From a candidate division WOR-3 bacterium (lineage in GTDB: Bacteria > Hydrothermota > Tepidihabitantia > SM23-42 > JAOAFX01), in NCBI GenBank assembly GCA_039802005.1, contig JBDRVV010000001.1:1-64000 (forward strand): DNA of 64,000 bases. Reading direction: 5' to 3'. This document shows positions 46,314 through 55,287 of this stretch, one piece after another. Under the pieces are notes generated by a model. The model made no database searches. It worked only from the letters and a program-made list of their open reading frames with translations, and was not told where the DNA came from. Positions within the stretch are counted from its first letter, which is position 1; each line of letters opens with the position of its first letter. Made by a program: the position numbers and the translations under genes.

Positions 46314-47390
46314 TTATTTAAATAGAGCCAAGACCGGGAATTTTGTTAATAATCCAATAATTGAGGCACATATTAAAAGCCCGGCAATTATCAATTTTCC
46401 CCAGTCTTCACCCTTTATTGCACCCATTAAGAGTGGTTCTCGTGAGATATAGGCACTTGCAGCATAGAGTTCTTCACCGATCAGTGTATAATCACAGGCA
46501 GTTACAAGAAATGGCAACTGGGCAAGTGAATCAGTTCCGCTGATCTGAATCGCACCAGTTGAGGCACCGGTCTCAGCAAGAATTAGTGATTCAGCATAGA
46601 ATGTTCCAATGAGAAAGTTTGTTGCGGGTCTTTCCCTCAACATTATTCCATCAAGTGCGGCCGCATAGGCAAACTGGGAATCGGTAACAAAATAGATATT
46701 CTCCGGGTCAAATGCATCAGGCCTGCCGACCTTTGTATAAGATTCTTTCACAATTTCCCTTGCTACAGTATAAACAATCGGGTCATAATGGGGATTTATC
46801 AACTTTGTATTATACTGGGCAGTCTTTTTTGCGACTTCGCCAAGGATATTTAAAGATGCAATCGTTGCAATCTGTTCAATATAGCCAATACCAGGGCAAT
46901 ATAGTATTGGTTTTCCCATTTCAGTTGCCCTGCCTACCGCTTCATCAACTGCCTGGAGTCCGGAGATCTTTCTTATATAAAGTTCCTTCCCTTTACGTGC
47001 CTGGGAAATGAAATAAAGAATTATGCCACCGAGAATAATAAGGGCAATGATGATATTGATTTTATTGCGGTCTATCCATTGGGGAGCGCTCGTTGCTGGA
47101 GAAGATATTTCTGAAAATGCCCTCAATGTATCCTTTAGTGCTGCTATTTTATAATAATATTTCTTTCCATCTTCAGTCTGGTCATCAATTGAGTTTCTGC
47201 TTTTGCCAATAAAACCTATCTTTTCAAAATCCGCTCCATTCTCACTCCGGTAGATTTCATAACCATCAATAATGGCATCATCCGGAGATAACTGCCATTC
47301 TATTATTAAAACACCACCGCCATCATCAGGTGCATCATAAGCCCGCACCTGAGCGGGTGGGGAGAGGGTAAATAATAGGATTAAAAACAT
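46314..47390 (-). CDS. Cassette B gene 1: single-fn3 membrane protein with DUF6754 domain
   Basis: A 358-residue paralogue of the 705-residue protein with only one fibronectin module (residues about 10-105; VRAYDAPDDGGGVLIIEWQL, DGYEIYRSENGADFEKI) after a short signal peptide. A helix (INIIIALIILGGIILYFI) and a DUF6754-like domain (SGLQAVDEAVGRATEMGKP, TGASTGAIQISGTDSLAQ, EELYAASAYISREP) follow, then a C-terminal helix. It differs from copy A mainly in the number of outer modules, which suggests the cytoplasmic part is the conserved core. AAAGGGG precedes the ATG. Confidence 0.8.
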   Translation of the reverse strand: MFLILLFTLSPPAQVRAYDAPDDGGGVLIIEWQLSPDDAIIDGYEIYRSENGADFEKIGFIGKSRNSIDDQTEDGKKYYYKIAALKDTLRAFSEISSPATSAPQWIDRNKINIIIALIILGGIILYFISQARKGKELYIRKISGLQAVDEAVGRATEMGKPILYCPGIGYIEQIATIASLNILGEVAKKTAQYNTKLINPHYDPIVYTVAREIVKESYTKVGRPDAFDPENIYFVTDSQFAYAAALDGIMLRERPATNFLIGTFYAESLILAETGASTGAIQISGTDSLAQLPFLVTACDYTLIGEELYAASAYISREPLLMGAIKGEDWGKLIIAGLLICASIIGLLTKFPVLALFK

Positions 47391-47418
47391 AAAACCCCCT
47401 TTGTGGTTTTGTTAAGCG

Positions 47419-47847
47419 TCAATCGGTTGCGAAATGCGTTTCATGATCTTCTGACGGTTTCTTCTTTCGCGTTCCAAAAGATTGCCAGACAACGCTAAGG
47501 TTATATAACTGTCTAGAGATTTTATCGTAAATATCAATGAGTTCATTGACTAACTCAGGTTGAATTTTGTATACATCACGCACATGACTTAAAGAGACGA
47601 TAGTTTCATTACTTTCTCCAGCTGCATCATCAAGATACTTCTGGAAGGCTTTGGGTTGGTGTCTTTTTGCGAATCCTTCAGCAATTAGACGCGGAACTGC
47701 TTTAGTTGAGCGGCGCAACTGATCAACAAGGTCAAATTGCTCACATTTGGGAACTTTGGGAATAATTTCTGTCAAAATGATTACTGATGCTTTGTACGAA
47801 TTCTGATAAACCTCAAGGTCTGTAAAACTTCTTATTTTTTTACGCAT
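47419..47847 (-). CDS. Four-helix-bundle (S23/TIGR02436-like) protein within inverted repeats
   Basis: This 142-residue protein has the family's start (RSFTDLEVYQNSYKASVIIL), the middle motif DQLRRSTKAVPRLIAEGFAKR and YLDDAAGESNETIVSLSHV. Homologues occur in 23S rRNA intervening sequences, as Avd-type helpers of diversity-generating retroelements, and as stand-alone genes; no rRNA or reverse transcriptase is near. The last six residues (THFATD) are encoded by an inverted repeat whose partner lies upstream of the start. The protein is a basic, possibly nucleic-acid-binding bundle of unknown role. Confidence 0.85.
   Translation of the reverse strand: MRKKIRSFTDLEVYQNSYKASVIILTEIIPKVPKCEQFDLVDQLRRSTKAVPRLIAEGFAKRHQPKAFQKYLDDAAGESNETIVSLSHVRDVYKIQPELVNELIDIYDKISRQLYNLSVVWQSFGTRKKKPSEDHETHFATD
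47423..47438 (+). repeat. Inverted repeat, left end, around the four-helix-bundle gene
   Basis: TCGGTTGCGAAATGCG. Its inverted partner at 47875-47890 differs by one base. Together they bracket the gene. Confidence 0.7.
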
Positions 47848-47874
47848 TACAACTCCCTTTTAGCGAAACCGTTG

Positions 47875-47890
47875 CGCTTTTCGCAACCGA
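47875..47890 (-). repeat. Inverted repeat, right end, around the four-helix-bundle gene
   Basis: Minus strand TCGGTTGCGAAAAGCG, 15 of 16 identical to the left copy. It also forms a local hairpin GTTGCG / CGCAAC and lies between mazG-like and four-helix-bundle genes. Confidence 0.7.
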
Positions 47891-47903
47891 CAAACGAAAT
47901 TGT

Positions 47904-48191
47904 CTATTTTTCTCTGCAAATACAATTTTTTCTTCTGCATTTAGGGCAACCACGGATATACTTCTCCATCGCTTTTTCTGCATTAATTCCAAGAATTGAA
48001 CCCACGGACAAAAGCCAGGCAAGGCAATCTGCGAATTCTTCGTTTATCATCTTTTTGTCTTTTTTCCGAATTGCCCTTGCCAGTTCACCAATCTCTTCAA
48101 TTAGCCAGTTAAAGGTCTTATCAAGACCCCTTTTTGAGTCCTTTTTAAAATATATCTTTTCAATGAGTTTCTGGTATTCATTTAAATCCAT
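47904..48191 (-). CDS. MazG-like nucleotide pyrophosphohydrolase
   Basis: This 95-residue single MazG-type domain has the metal-binding EEIGE motif (WLIEEIGELARAI) and the second motif EEFADCLAWLL. These hydrolyse nucleoside triphosphates to monophosphates, often for housecleaning. The chain ends in CPKCRRKNCIC, an extra Cys cluster that may bind a metal and is not part of the usual fold. The ATG at 48191 is chosen over a GTG two codons earlier, because GGGAG lies at the proper distance. Confidence 0.85.
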   Translation of the reverse strand: MDLNEYQKLIEKIYFKKDSKRGLDKTFNWLIEEIGELARAIRKKDKKMINEEFADCLAWLLSVGSILGINAEKAMEKYIRGCPKCRRKNCICREK

Positions 48192-48212
48192 ACCCACTCC
48201 CTATAATTAAAA

Positions 48213-48240
48213 AAGGGAAGGGCATTTATGCCCTTCCCTT
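48213..48240 (-). terminator. Intrinsic terminator after the Ig-like lipoprotein gene
   Basis: Minus strand AAGGGAAGGGCA / TGCCCTTCCCTT stem followed by TTTTTT, 24 bp after the stop at 48264. Confidence 0.9.
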
Positions 48241-48263
48241 CTATTTTTAGTCAATTTCAACCC

Positions 48264-49496
48264 TTAGAATGCACCCTTATAATCATCCCAGGGTTCGCCA
48301 CCGATGCCGTTTCCATTGCCGTCAAGGTTATATCCATTTGTCGCCTTAACCTCTTTTGATACGAAGACCCTTCTACCTCCACCGATTGTCCTCTTGAAGT
48401 AATAGTCAATTATTGTTCTATCACCAGCATTATTTGTATATATCCTCATATCACCAGGAACATAACCGGTATTGTCGTATACATATATATTGCTTGAAGT
48501 GATTGTGGCATTATCAATGAGTCTTGAGAATGTAATCATTACGCCACTTGTACCAATCGCTGTAACATTTTGGACTCTTGGTGGATTATTCGGATCATCA
48601 ACCCTGAAATAAGACTCAAGGTCTGGCTCTGCTTCTTCAGGACCATCATTGTCACCATCAAGACATAATAAATATGCAGGTGTCTTTGAATCTCCGAGTC
48701 TCTTTATATTTTTGCAGACGACGGTGATTGTATAATTCTTTCCGGTTGTCAATGGATTGACAGGTTGTAGGATAATGCCGTAGGGGTCGCGGGATACTAT
48801 ATTCAGGGTAATTGCCCCACCGCCTTCCTGGGTAAGTTTTATGTTACTTGCGTTTAGTGTATTTGTATCCATAGGCGATACTGCAGGGAATCCAATCTGT
48901 ATCTGTGGTGTAGTATTGTTCATTGCAACCGTATCCGGTGAGAAGCTTGCAATCGTAGGCTGGAATGTTGCAACGAGTGTATCAGAGAGAGGTGCAGTCC
49001 AGAAGGTAGAATGGTAATCATCATAAGGTGTCCCATCAGCAAAATCATCATTATCTCCATCCAGGGGTGAACCGTAAAGATTTTTCATTCCTTCAGAGCC
49101 AGAGACGAGGCGGAGCAGGAATGAGCCTGAATCCGGAACATCAGAAATTGAAATGTAAAGCGTTCTGATTTCCTGATAGTACTCGGCTGTTATCTTATCC
49201 GCAGATATTGTGCTGTTTGTTCTTACATCAAGTATGATTATGTTATCCTTTTTCGTTACACTTGCTGGATCCATATAATCAGAAAAATGCACCGTTATCA
49301 AACCCTGAATTCCCGGTGTACTTCCATTCTCATCGGTCATCTGGGTGTAGTTCGCAGGCGATATGCTCGTCACTGTGGGTAAATTTCCTGCGCCAATTCC
49401 CTGTGGCATATCTGGGTCTGGTGAAAGAATATTCTCTGCCTTCTGGCAGGCAATCATTGTTAACAAAATTAGACTGAGGATATAAAGTTTTTTCAT
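48264..49496 (-). CDS. Lipoprotein with Ig-like (Big_5/SbsA type) domains
   Basis: This 410-residue protein has a lipoprotein signal (LYILSLILLTMIAC, Cys17). Three segments look like bacterial Ig-like modules of the Big_5 kind: PTVTSISPANYTQM ... VHFSDYMDPASV, PTIASFSPDTVAMNN ... and PPRVQNVTAIGTSGVMITFS. Asp/Asn-rich loops (DGDNDDFADG, DGDNDGPEEAE, DGNGNGIGG) may bind calcium. It is probably on the outer-membrane inner or outer face. It follows a predicted barrel gene by 9 bp, so the two may work as a pair. Confidence 0.75.
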   Translation of the reverse strand: MKKLYILSLILLTMIACQKAENILSPDPDMPQGIGAGNLPTVTSISPANYTQMTDENGSTPGIQGLITVHFSDYMDPASVTKKDNIIILDVRTNSTISADKITAEYYQEIRTLYISISDVPDSGSFLLRLVSGSEGMKNLYGSPLDGDNDDFADGTPYDDYHSTFWTAPLSDTLVATFQPTIASFSPDTVAMNNTTPQIQIGFPAVSPMDTNTLNASNIKLTQEGGGAITLNIVSRDPYGIILQPVNPLTTGKNYTITVVCKNIKRLGDSKTPAYLLCLDGDNDGPEEAEPDLESYFRVDDPNNPPRVQNVTAIGTSGVMITFSRLIDNATITSSNIYVYDNTGYVPGDMRIYTNNAGDRTIIDYYFKRTIGGGRRVFVSKEVKATNGYNLDGNGNGIGGEPWDDYKGAF

Positions 49497-49505
49497 TTTA
49501 TCCTC

Positions 49506-51149
49506 CTAAAATTTTAATGTTGCTGAAATTCTCCAGTTTTCTAAATTGGTGAGTTCACTGAATCCCATTATATCAATCTGAAGGTTATCTGTGACATTCC
49601 AGCCAATTCCATAGAAATAATCGGTATTTGGTGTATTTACTTTTTGTGTTTCATCAGAGCCGATTGGTGCTGGATTAGGGTCGATAAGGTCTTCGGTAAC
49701 CGCACCTGTGCCATCAACAGTTCTCGTCCTTTGCGGTTCATACTGAACGAGTTCTGTAACTGTGGTAATATCATCCATTGTATATGTATGCCTTGCACCA
49801 AGCCTGAAGGTAAGTTGCGGGAAGAGATTGAATTCTACACCGACCGGCAGTTCAATTGTTCTTGATACACCGGTGACTTTGGTCATCCAGGTCTCACTTG
49901 ACCAGACAGTAGTCACATAGTCATCAGGGTCAAATGAGATCCCGTCATTATCATCATAGACCCTTACTGATACCGTTGTATCTTTGGCAAGCGTAGAATC
50001 AAAGACGGAATTATTTATAAACATTGCGCCAAAACCGATTCTTAATTTCTCTGAGATTTTAAATAAGTGTTTTGTGCCAATCTGAAATCCCTTTATGTTA
50101 GAAGAGCCATTATAATAGGTAAAGGTATTGATTGTATCCCACGTGAACTGTGCCATAATGTTATCCCTTGTTTTGTAGTAATGGTCTATTGCATCATCAC
50201 CGTATCCGAGCGACTGGGTAAAGAAACCGAGATAATATCTTCCCTGAATATTTTCATTATAATTGTAAAAGGCACGCAGGTTTACAGTGATGATATTGCC
50301 TGATTGTTTTTGATTTGATGAGTCGAGGATATTGGCTCGGGTATAGAATGTATTTGTATCTGCAGGCTGGGTATAGATTGCTGAATCACCAGCTATATTT
50401 GCGTTATATCCATAACCAAGAAATCCAAAACCAGCAAGGAGTCCAATTGAGAGTTTTTCCATATCCTTCCAGATACTGAATAAAATATCATTCTCACCAT
50501 AATTATTATTTTCATCACCAGAGAATTTTGCGCGGTTGATCAGTGTGAATGAATTTGTAGTGAGGTCTTCTATTGTGTAATCATAGGTAAAGTTATTATC
50601 AGGGTCTGTAGAGATATATTTGCTATTTACCCTTAGATAGCCAAGTCCGAGGCGGAGATTCTCAAGTTTATAACCCAATCCTATGAACATATTGTTATCT
50701 TTTATCTGTTCATAGGCAGAACGGGTCTCGGTCTCAATTGTCCTGCGGTCAAATATACCATTATTATCGGTATCATCCCAGTCAATGGTTGTCAATTCTC
50801 CATCACCATAAATTTGATTACCATTTGGATCAAATAGGCCAGTTGCCAGCGCAGTTTTATCAACGCTGTGGTCATAGACCATTCCGGGATAAAATTTGCC
50901 AAAGTTTGTCGTACCACCTATAAGGATATATGGGAGACTACCGTTAGAAAAGAGATTCTCATTACCGCTGACAAAGTTTGATAGACTCGTCCATAACCGA
51001 GAACCCTGTATTTCACAGATCCTTGCCGGGTCAAAGAGCAGGTCATAATCATCTTCAAATAGACCAGCAGTGGACTGGTATCTAAAAGACTCGTAGACCA
51101 GTCCAGAAGACAGCGATAACATTATCGCTATTATCAAGGCATATCTCAT
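49506..51149 (-). CDS. Predicted outer-membrane beta-barrel protein
   Basis: A 547-residue protein with a signal peptide (MRYALIIAIMLSLSSGLVY) and alternating amphipathic strands throughout (LRLGLGYLRVN, LSIGLLAGFGFLGYGYN, LTFRLGARHTYTM), ending in ISATLKF with the terminal Phe of barrel proteins. Its specific role is unknown. AAGGAGG before the ATG. It is the first gene of a two-gene unit with the Ig-like lipoprotein. Confidence 0.7.
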   Translation of the reverse strand: MRYALIIAIMLSLSSGLVYESFRYQSTAGLFEDDYDLLFDPARICEIQGSRLWTSLSNFVSGNENLFSNGSLPYILIGGTTNFGKFYPGMVYDHSVDKTALATGLFDPNGNQIYGDGELTTIDWDDTDNNGIFDRRTIETETRSAYEQIKDNNMFIGLGYKLENLRLGLGYLRVNSKYISTDPDNNFTYDYTIEDLTTNSFTLINRAKFSGDENNNYGENDILFSIWKDMEKLSIGLLAGFGFLGYGYNANIAGDSAIYTQPADTNTFYTRANILDSSNQKQSGNIITVNLRAFYNYNENIQGRYYLGFFTQSLGYGDDAIDHYYKTRDNIMAQFTWDTINTFTYYNGSSNIKGFQIGTKHLFKISEKLRIGFGAMFINNSVFDSTLAKDTTVSVRVYDDNDGISFDPDDYVTTVWSSETWMTKVTGVSRTIELPVGVEFNLFPQLTFRLGARHTYTMDDITTVTELVQYEPQRTRTVDGTGAVTEDLIDPNPAPIGSDETQKVNTPNTDYFYGIGWNVTDNLQIDIMGFSELTNLENWRISATLKF

Positions 51150-51252
51150 TTTACCTCCTTTTTGTTATGCCACTTTTGTTAAAAACCTTTATTATTTTTT
51201 TGCCAATCACCTCCCTTCATTTGCCGAAATTATAATGATTTTTTTAAAAAAG

Positions 51253-53664
51253 TCAAGGTTTAAGTGTATTTGATTTTATGCGGTATTTTACTGCCAGGCG
51301 CCATAAACCGAATGGTATATAAAATCCCAATAACGCAAAAATGGTTGTTACTGTTATTATTAACCCGATAGCGAATGGTTTTGATTTATATTCAAATACT
51401 ACGCTGTGTTTGCCCTGGGATAAAAATACTGCCCGGAAGGTATAATTCGCACGGTGTAATTTCCCTTCTTCTCCATCTACATAGACCCGCCAGTCGGGAT
51501 GCCAGTTATCAATTAATAAAAGAAAACCTGGATGCGGTGAGTCGGTTTCTATGATTATCTGATTGGGAGTATATTTTTTTACTACTGCCTCAAGCATAGA
51601 CGGTTTTTTATCAGGGTGGGGATATGTGACACTGTCTTCAAGAATTATCATTTCTTTGGGGTTAAAGACAGGCGACTTCATAAAGTCAATTATCTTTTCT
51701 GGGGACATAATAATATAATCTGGAATGAGGCATGCCCTGGGCAGGACGCTATCATTCTGATATACGGTATGCTGATAACCTTTATAAACCGGTCTGAATC
51801 TTGATAAATAACTTTTTATCATCAGGATAATTCGCTGTGAATTTTGGTCATATCCTGAAATATCGTCGGGCAGATTAGGGGCAATGATATATTTTAGATT
51901 TAATATATCAACAAATTTTGGATACTGAATCAGATTTTGGGGATTGAACATTACACTCATCCCCGCACCAATCAAATCCTGATAGCGCTGGATCGGATTG
52001 GCAATATATCCACCTGCACTCTGGATATTGTGATATAATAGATATGAATCACGGTCGTGTTCACCACGGACACCATATTGAAAAGGAAATACCCGATATA
52101 TTGTTTTATCATTCTTGAGAAAATTTACTACATCGTCTGCCTTATAATATATTTCCGGTGCTGGTCCTGAAGGTAAATATTTTGCCATAACCGGCATTTG
52201 ATGGAGTAATGTTATACCAGAAAAAATAAGTGTAGCAGTTGAAATGCGAATTCTTTGATTTAATGATAAATAGATAAAAATAAGTGTTAAGATTACAATA
52301 ATAGAGCTTATTATTGCTCCGTTATAATAAGATGGTAGATTCCTTTTGAGATAAGCAATTTTCTGTCCTGCTTCGGAATGTGCTATTGCCGGTGCAATTA
52401 AAAACAGAATGATGATAAAAAACCCAAGGATTATAATACCGGTGAGCATAAATTTCTTTTTATCAATCTTCTTCTGAATAATCAATTCTTCAAATCCTAT
52501 TGCACCTATTACAACCATACTGAATGCGGCAATATAAAATGCAAGCCCGGGCGCACGCATTAATTTAAAGCCGGGGATTAGTTCATAGAAAATTCTGTGG
52601 ACAAATGTTGCTCCACCAAAAGAATAAAAAAGTGCAATCAGTCCTGTGATGAAAAAAAATTTTAAATATTGTTTTTTCCAGCAAAAGAATAGGGCAAATA
52701 CTACAAATAAAATTATCATTATTCCAAAGAATTCGGTATGGAGTTTCATAGGGTTGTGGCTCCAGTAGTTTTCAAGTCCACCGGAAAAATTAGGAACGAA
52801 TAAATCAAAAATCTCTATCGGTGGCAAATTCCAGGATGCTGCATATTCATATCCCCGCTCAACACCCCGTGCAACCGTTTTCATCCCGCCGAGGACCGGT
52901 AGCCATACCACTGCCATCAACAAAAAGATAAGGGCAATAGAAAGGAATCCATAACCAAATATTTTTCCATAATCTTTTTTTGTCAGCTCTTTTCTATGGG
53001 TTATAATAAAGTGGATTACATAAGCAACAAGTACAATAAGACTATAATATGTGAGCTGGAAATGTCCCTGATAAAAGGCGAAGGCGATTGATATACCGAG
53101 CAAGATGAAAAAATTAAATTTTCTTGTAAATAAAGACTTGTGAAGGAAGAATAGAATCAACCCGAATATTGCAACACTCGCTGCCCTTCCAGCATGCCCT
53201 GCTTCAGGTGTCGTTGCAAGGTTACCAATCCATTGATAGACAAATGCGCCCACTGCTGCAGAATATTTTGAAAGATCGAGTTCTTTCAGATAAAGATACA
53301 TTCCAAGTCCGGCAATGAAAAAAAGGATTATAAATATTAAACAATGGACGATATGTGGTGGAAAGAAGTGTTTTAACAGGGCAAGGGGTGCCAATTGTCC
53401 ACCAACCGGGGCACCGAGTGCAGGAAATCCACCAAAGACCATTGGATACCAGAATACAAACCCACCATTTTCAATTGAGTATTTTTCAAAAGGATAGCCA
53501 TCAAGCAAATAATCTGAACCTGCAATCATTTTGTCGGGTGATAAGAATTGCGCGAAATATATAAACGGAAGTAAAAACAAAAGGATAATAATAATTTTAT
53601 CCCAGTTTTTTTCTATAAAATTATCTTTTTCGGATTTTTGTTTTGGTTTTTCTTTTTTCGCCAT
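51253..53664 (-). CDS. YfhO-family membrane protein
   Basis: This 803-residue protein has a basic N-terminus, a dozen or more helices and a C-terminal extracytoplasmic beta domain (LLIDNWHPDWRVYVDGEEG, RANYTFRAVFLSQGKHSVVF), the signature of YfhO. In Gram-positives YfhO takes part in glycosylating lipoteichoic acid; here the acceptor is unknown. The start is the ATG at 53664: a TTG six codons upstream would fall inside the -10 box and so cannot be in the transcript. The mRNA is probably leaderless (ATG 7 nt after TATACT). Confidence 0.88.
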   Translation of the reverse strand: MAKKEKPKQKSEKDNFIEKNWDKIIIILLFLLPFIYFAQFLSPDKMIAGSDYLLDGYPFEKYSIENGGFVFWYPMVFGGFPALGAPVGGQLAPLALLKHFFPPHIVHCLIFIILFFIAGLGMYLYLKELDLSKYSAAVGAFVYQWIGNLATTPEAGHAGRAASVAIFGLILFFLHKSLFTRKFNFFILLGISIAFAFYQGHFQLTYYSLIVLVAYVIHFIITHRKELTKKDYGKIFGYGFLSIALIFLLMAVVWLPVLGGMKTVARGVERGYEYAASWNLPPIEIFDLFVPNFSGGLENYWSHNPMKLHTEFFGIMIILFVVFALFFCWKKQYLKFFFITGLIALFYSFGGATFVHRIFYELIPGFKLMRAPGLAFYIAAFSMVVIGAIGFEELIIQKKIDKKKFMLTGIIILGFFIIILFLIAPAIAHSEAGQKIAYLKRNLPSYYNGAIISSIIVILTLIFIYLSLNQRIRISTATLIFSGITLLHQMPVMAKYLPSGPAPEIYYKADDVVNFLKNDKTIYRVFPFQYGVRGEHDRDSYLLYHNIQSAGGYIANPIQRYQDLIGAGMSVMFNPQNLIQYPKFVDILNLKYIIAPNLPDDISGYDQNSQRIILMIKSYLSRFRPVYKGYQHTVYQNDSVLPRACLIPDYIIMSPEKIIDFMKSPVFNPKEMIILEDSVTYPHPDKKPSMLEAVVKKYTPNQIIIETDSPHPGFLLLIDNWHPDWRVYVDGEEGKLHRANYTFRAVFLSQGKHSVVFEYKSKPFAIGLIITVTTIFALLGFYIPFGLWRLAVKYRIKSNTLKP

Positions 53665-53671
53665 TAAACAA

Positions 53672-53699
53672 AGTATAGCCAAATCCTTTATTAAGTCAA
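53672..53699 (-). promoter_or_regulatory. Promoter of the YfhO-like gene
   Basis: Minus strand TTGACT (53699-53694), 16-bp spacer, TATACT (53677-53672). It decides the start codon of the gene. Confidence 0.75.
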
Positions 53700-53721
53700 G
53701 GATCGCAATTTTTTGATACCC

Positions 53722-53749
53722 TTGACTTTTTGTCTTCGGAAATTATAAT
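53722..53749 (+). promoter_or_regulatory. Promoter of rpoN
   Basis: TTGACT (53722-53727), 16-bp spacer, TATAAT (53744-53749). It leaves a leader of about 8-10 nt without a Shine-Dalgarno. Confidence 0.75.
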
Positions 53750-53764
53750 ATATATGGATAATCT

Positions 53765-55120
53765 ATGGAAAAAAGAAGCTCAATATACCATGGTTTAGGA
53801 GTAAGTCCAAGCATAATGCATTCTTTAACTTACTATTTAAAATTATTGGAGATGCCTAATCTTGAACTTGAAGCCCTGGTGCGGCAGGAACTTGATACGA
53901 ATCCATTACTGGAAGAAGTTGAAGAAGTGCCGGAACTGGAATCAGAAGAAAATGAAATGGATAAAAAGAGTAAAAATGAAGACTTTGACCTTCTTGATTT
54001 TTATGCCCGTGAAGACCTTTCTAATACATCTGATTATTCTGAGGAAGAACAATTAGACCTTTTTGAGAATACACCAGCCCAAAATGACAAATTATACGAC
54101 CATCTTATGAAACAGGCGGAAAGAAGATTTGCTGGAAAAGAACTTGAAATTGCGGAGCTGATTATATCAAATATTGAGGATGATGGTTATCTCACAGTAT
54201 CCTTAGAAGAACTTGCCAGCGAAGGATATAATTTGGATGAAATAGAGAAAGTGCGAAAGGAAATACAGTTTTTTGAACCGGTGGGCTGTGCATGGCGTGA
54301 TGTGCGCGAACCACTCCTTGCTCAATTAAAAAATCTTGGTTATGCATCGGATTCAATTGAGGCAATTTTGGTCAGAGATTATTTAAAAAACTTACGCACT
54401 GGAAACCTGAGAGAATGCCTTGAAACTTTAAATATTGATGAAACACGGTTCAATCAGGCAAAACAGGTTATAATGAAACTTGATCCTAAACCCGGTTTGC
54501 GGTATTCATATTTTGATTCACCATATGTTTATCCCGATTTTATAGTTTTCTGGCAGGATAATGAACTTAGTGTTCGTCTCAACGAAGAGAATATACCAAA
54601 GATAAGAATAAAAAGAGAATATCTTGAGAAAATAAATCAGAATACTGATGATGTTGAATTTATAAAACAGAAATTGAAATCTGCTTATAATTTGATTCGT
54701 GCGATTGAAAAAAGAAGAATTACCTTGAATAAAATTACAAAAATGCTCCTTGATTATCAAAAAGAATATTTTTTGAAGGGTGATAGTTTTTTGAAATCAA
54801 TTACAATAGTAGATTTTGCAAAGCAATTAGGTGTTAATCCTTCAACGGTTTCAAGGGCAATCGCAAATAAATATCTTGAATCGCCGAGGGGAATACATAA
54901 GCTAAAATTCTTTTTCTCTGCACCGGTAGGCAGCACAGACAAGTCATATATATTTGATAAAATTAAAGAAACAATTCAAAACGAAGATAAAACATCTCCA
55001 CTTTCTGATGTTCAGATTGCCAAAAAACTCGCGCGAATGGGTATCATAATCTCGCGCAGAACCGTGACTAAATACAGGGAGATGTTAAATATTCCACCCC
55101 ATAATCTTCGTAGAATTTAA
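53765..55120 (+). CDS. rpoN: RNA polymerase sigma-54 factor
   Basis: This 451-residue factor has region I (LTYYLKLLEMPNLELEALVRQ ... ELDTNPLLEE), the core-binding domain, the helix-turn-helix (VDFAKQLGVNPSTVSRAIAN) and the RpoN box SRRTVTKYREMLNIP close to the C-terminus. It recognises -24/-12 promoters and needs AAA+ activators, none of which is in the window. The short leader lacks a Shine-Dalgarno, and an out-of-frame ATG at 53754 sits close to the expected transcript start. Confidence 0.96.
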   Translation: MEKRSSIYHGLGVSPSIMHSLTYYLKLLEMPNLELEALVRQELDTNPLLEEVEEVPELESEENEMDKKSKNEDFDLLDFYAREDLSNTSDYSEEEQLDLFENTPAQNDKLYDHLMKQAERRFAGKELEIAELIISNIEDDGYLTVSLEELASEGYNLDEIEKVRKEIQFFEPVGCAWRDVREPLLAQLKNLGYASDSIEAILVRDYLKNLRTGNLRECLETLNIDETRFNQAKQVIMKLDPKPGLRYSYFDSPYVYPDFIVFWQDNELSVRLNEENIPKIRIKREYLEKINQNTDDVEFIKQKLKSAYNLIRAIEKRRITLNKITKMLLDYQKEYFLKGDSFLKSITIVDFAKQLGVNPSTVSRAIANKYLESPRGIHKLKFFFSAPVGSTDKSYIFDKIKETIQNEDKTSPLSDVQIAKKLARMGIIISRRTVTKYREMLNIPPHNLRRI

Positions 55121-55241
55121 TATTCAAAACATAAAAAATTTGCTATTATTTGGACTCATAATTTTTATATAATTCCTGAATTAATGCCATTGCATCGTGA
55201 TTAATTAAAATTAAATTGATATTACCTCTGGTTCTTTTTGC

Positions 55242-55269
55242 TTGATTTCTATACAGAAATTAGTATACT
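55242..55269 (+). promoter_or_regulatory. Promoter of the tricorn-like protease gene
   Basis: TTGATT (55242-55247), 16-bp spacer, TATACT (55264-55269). AAAGGAG follows, before the ATG at 55288. Confidence 0.75.
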
Positions 55270-55287
55270 TGAATTAAAGGAGTATTT

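Noticed and set aside
47419-47847. Diversity-generating retroelement or 23S intervening sequence
   Set aside because: No reverse transcriptase, template/variable repeat pair or rRNA sequence is near the four-helix-bundle gene.
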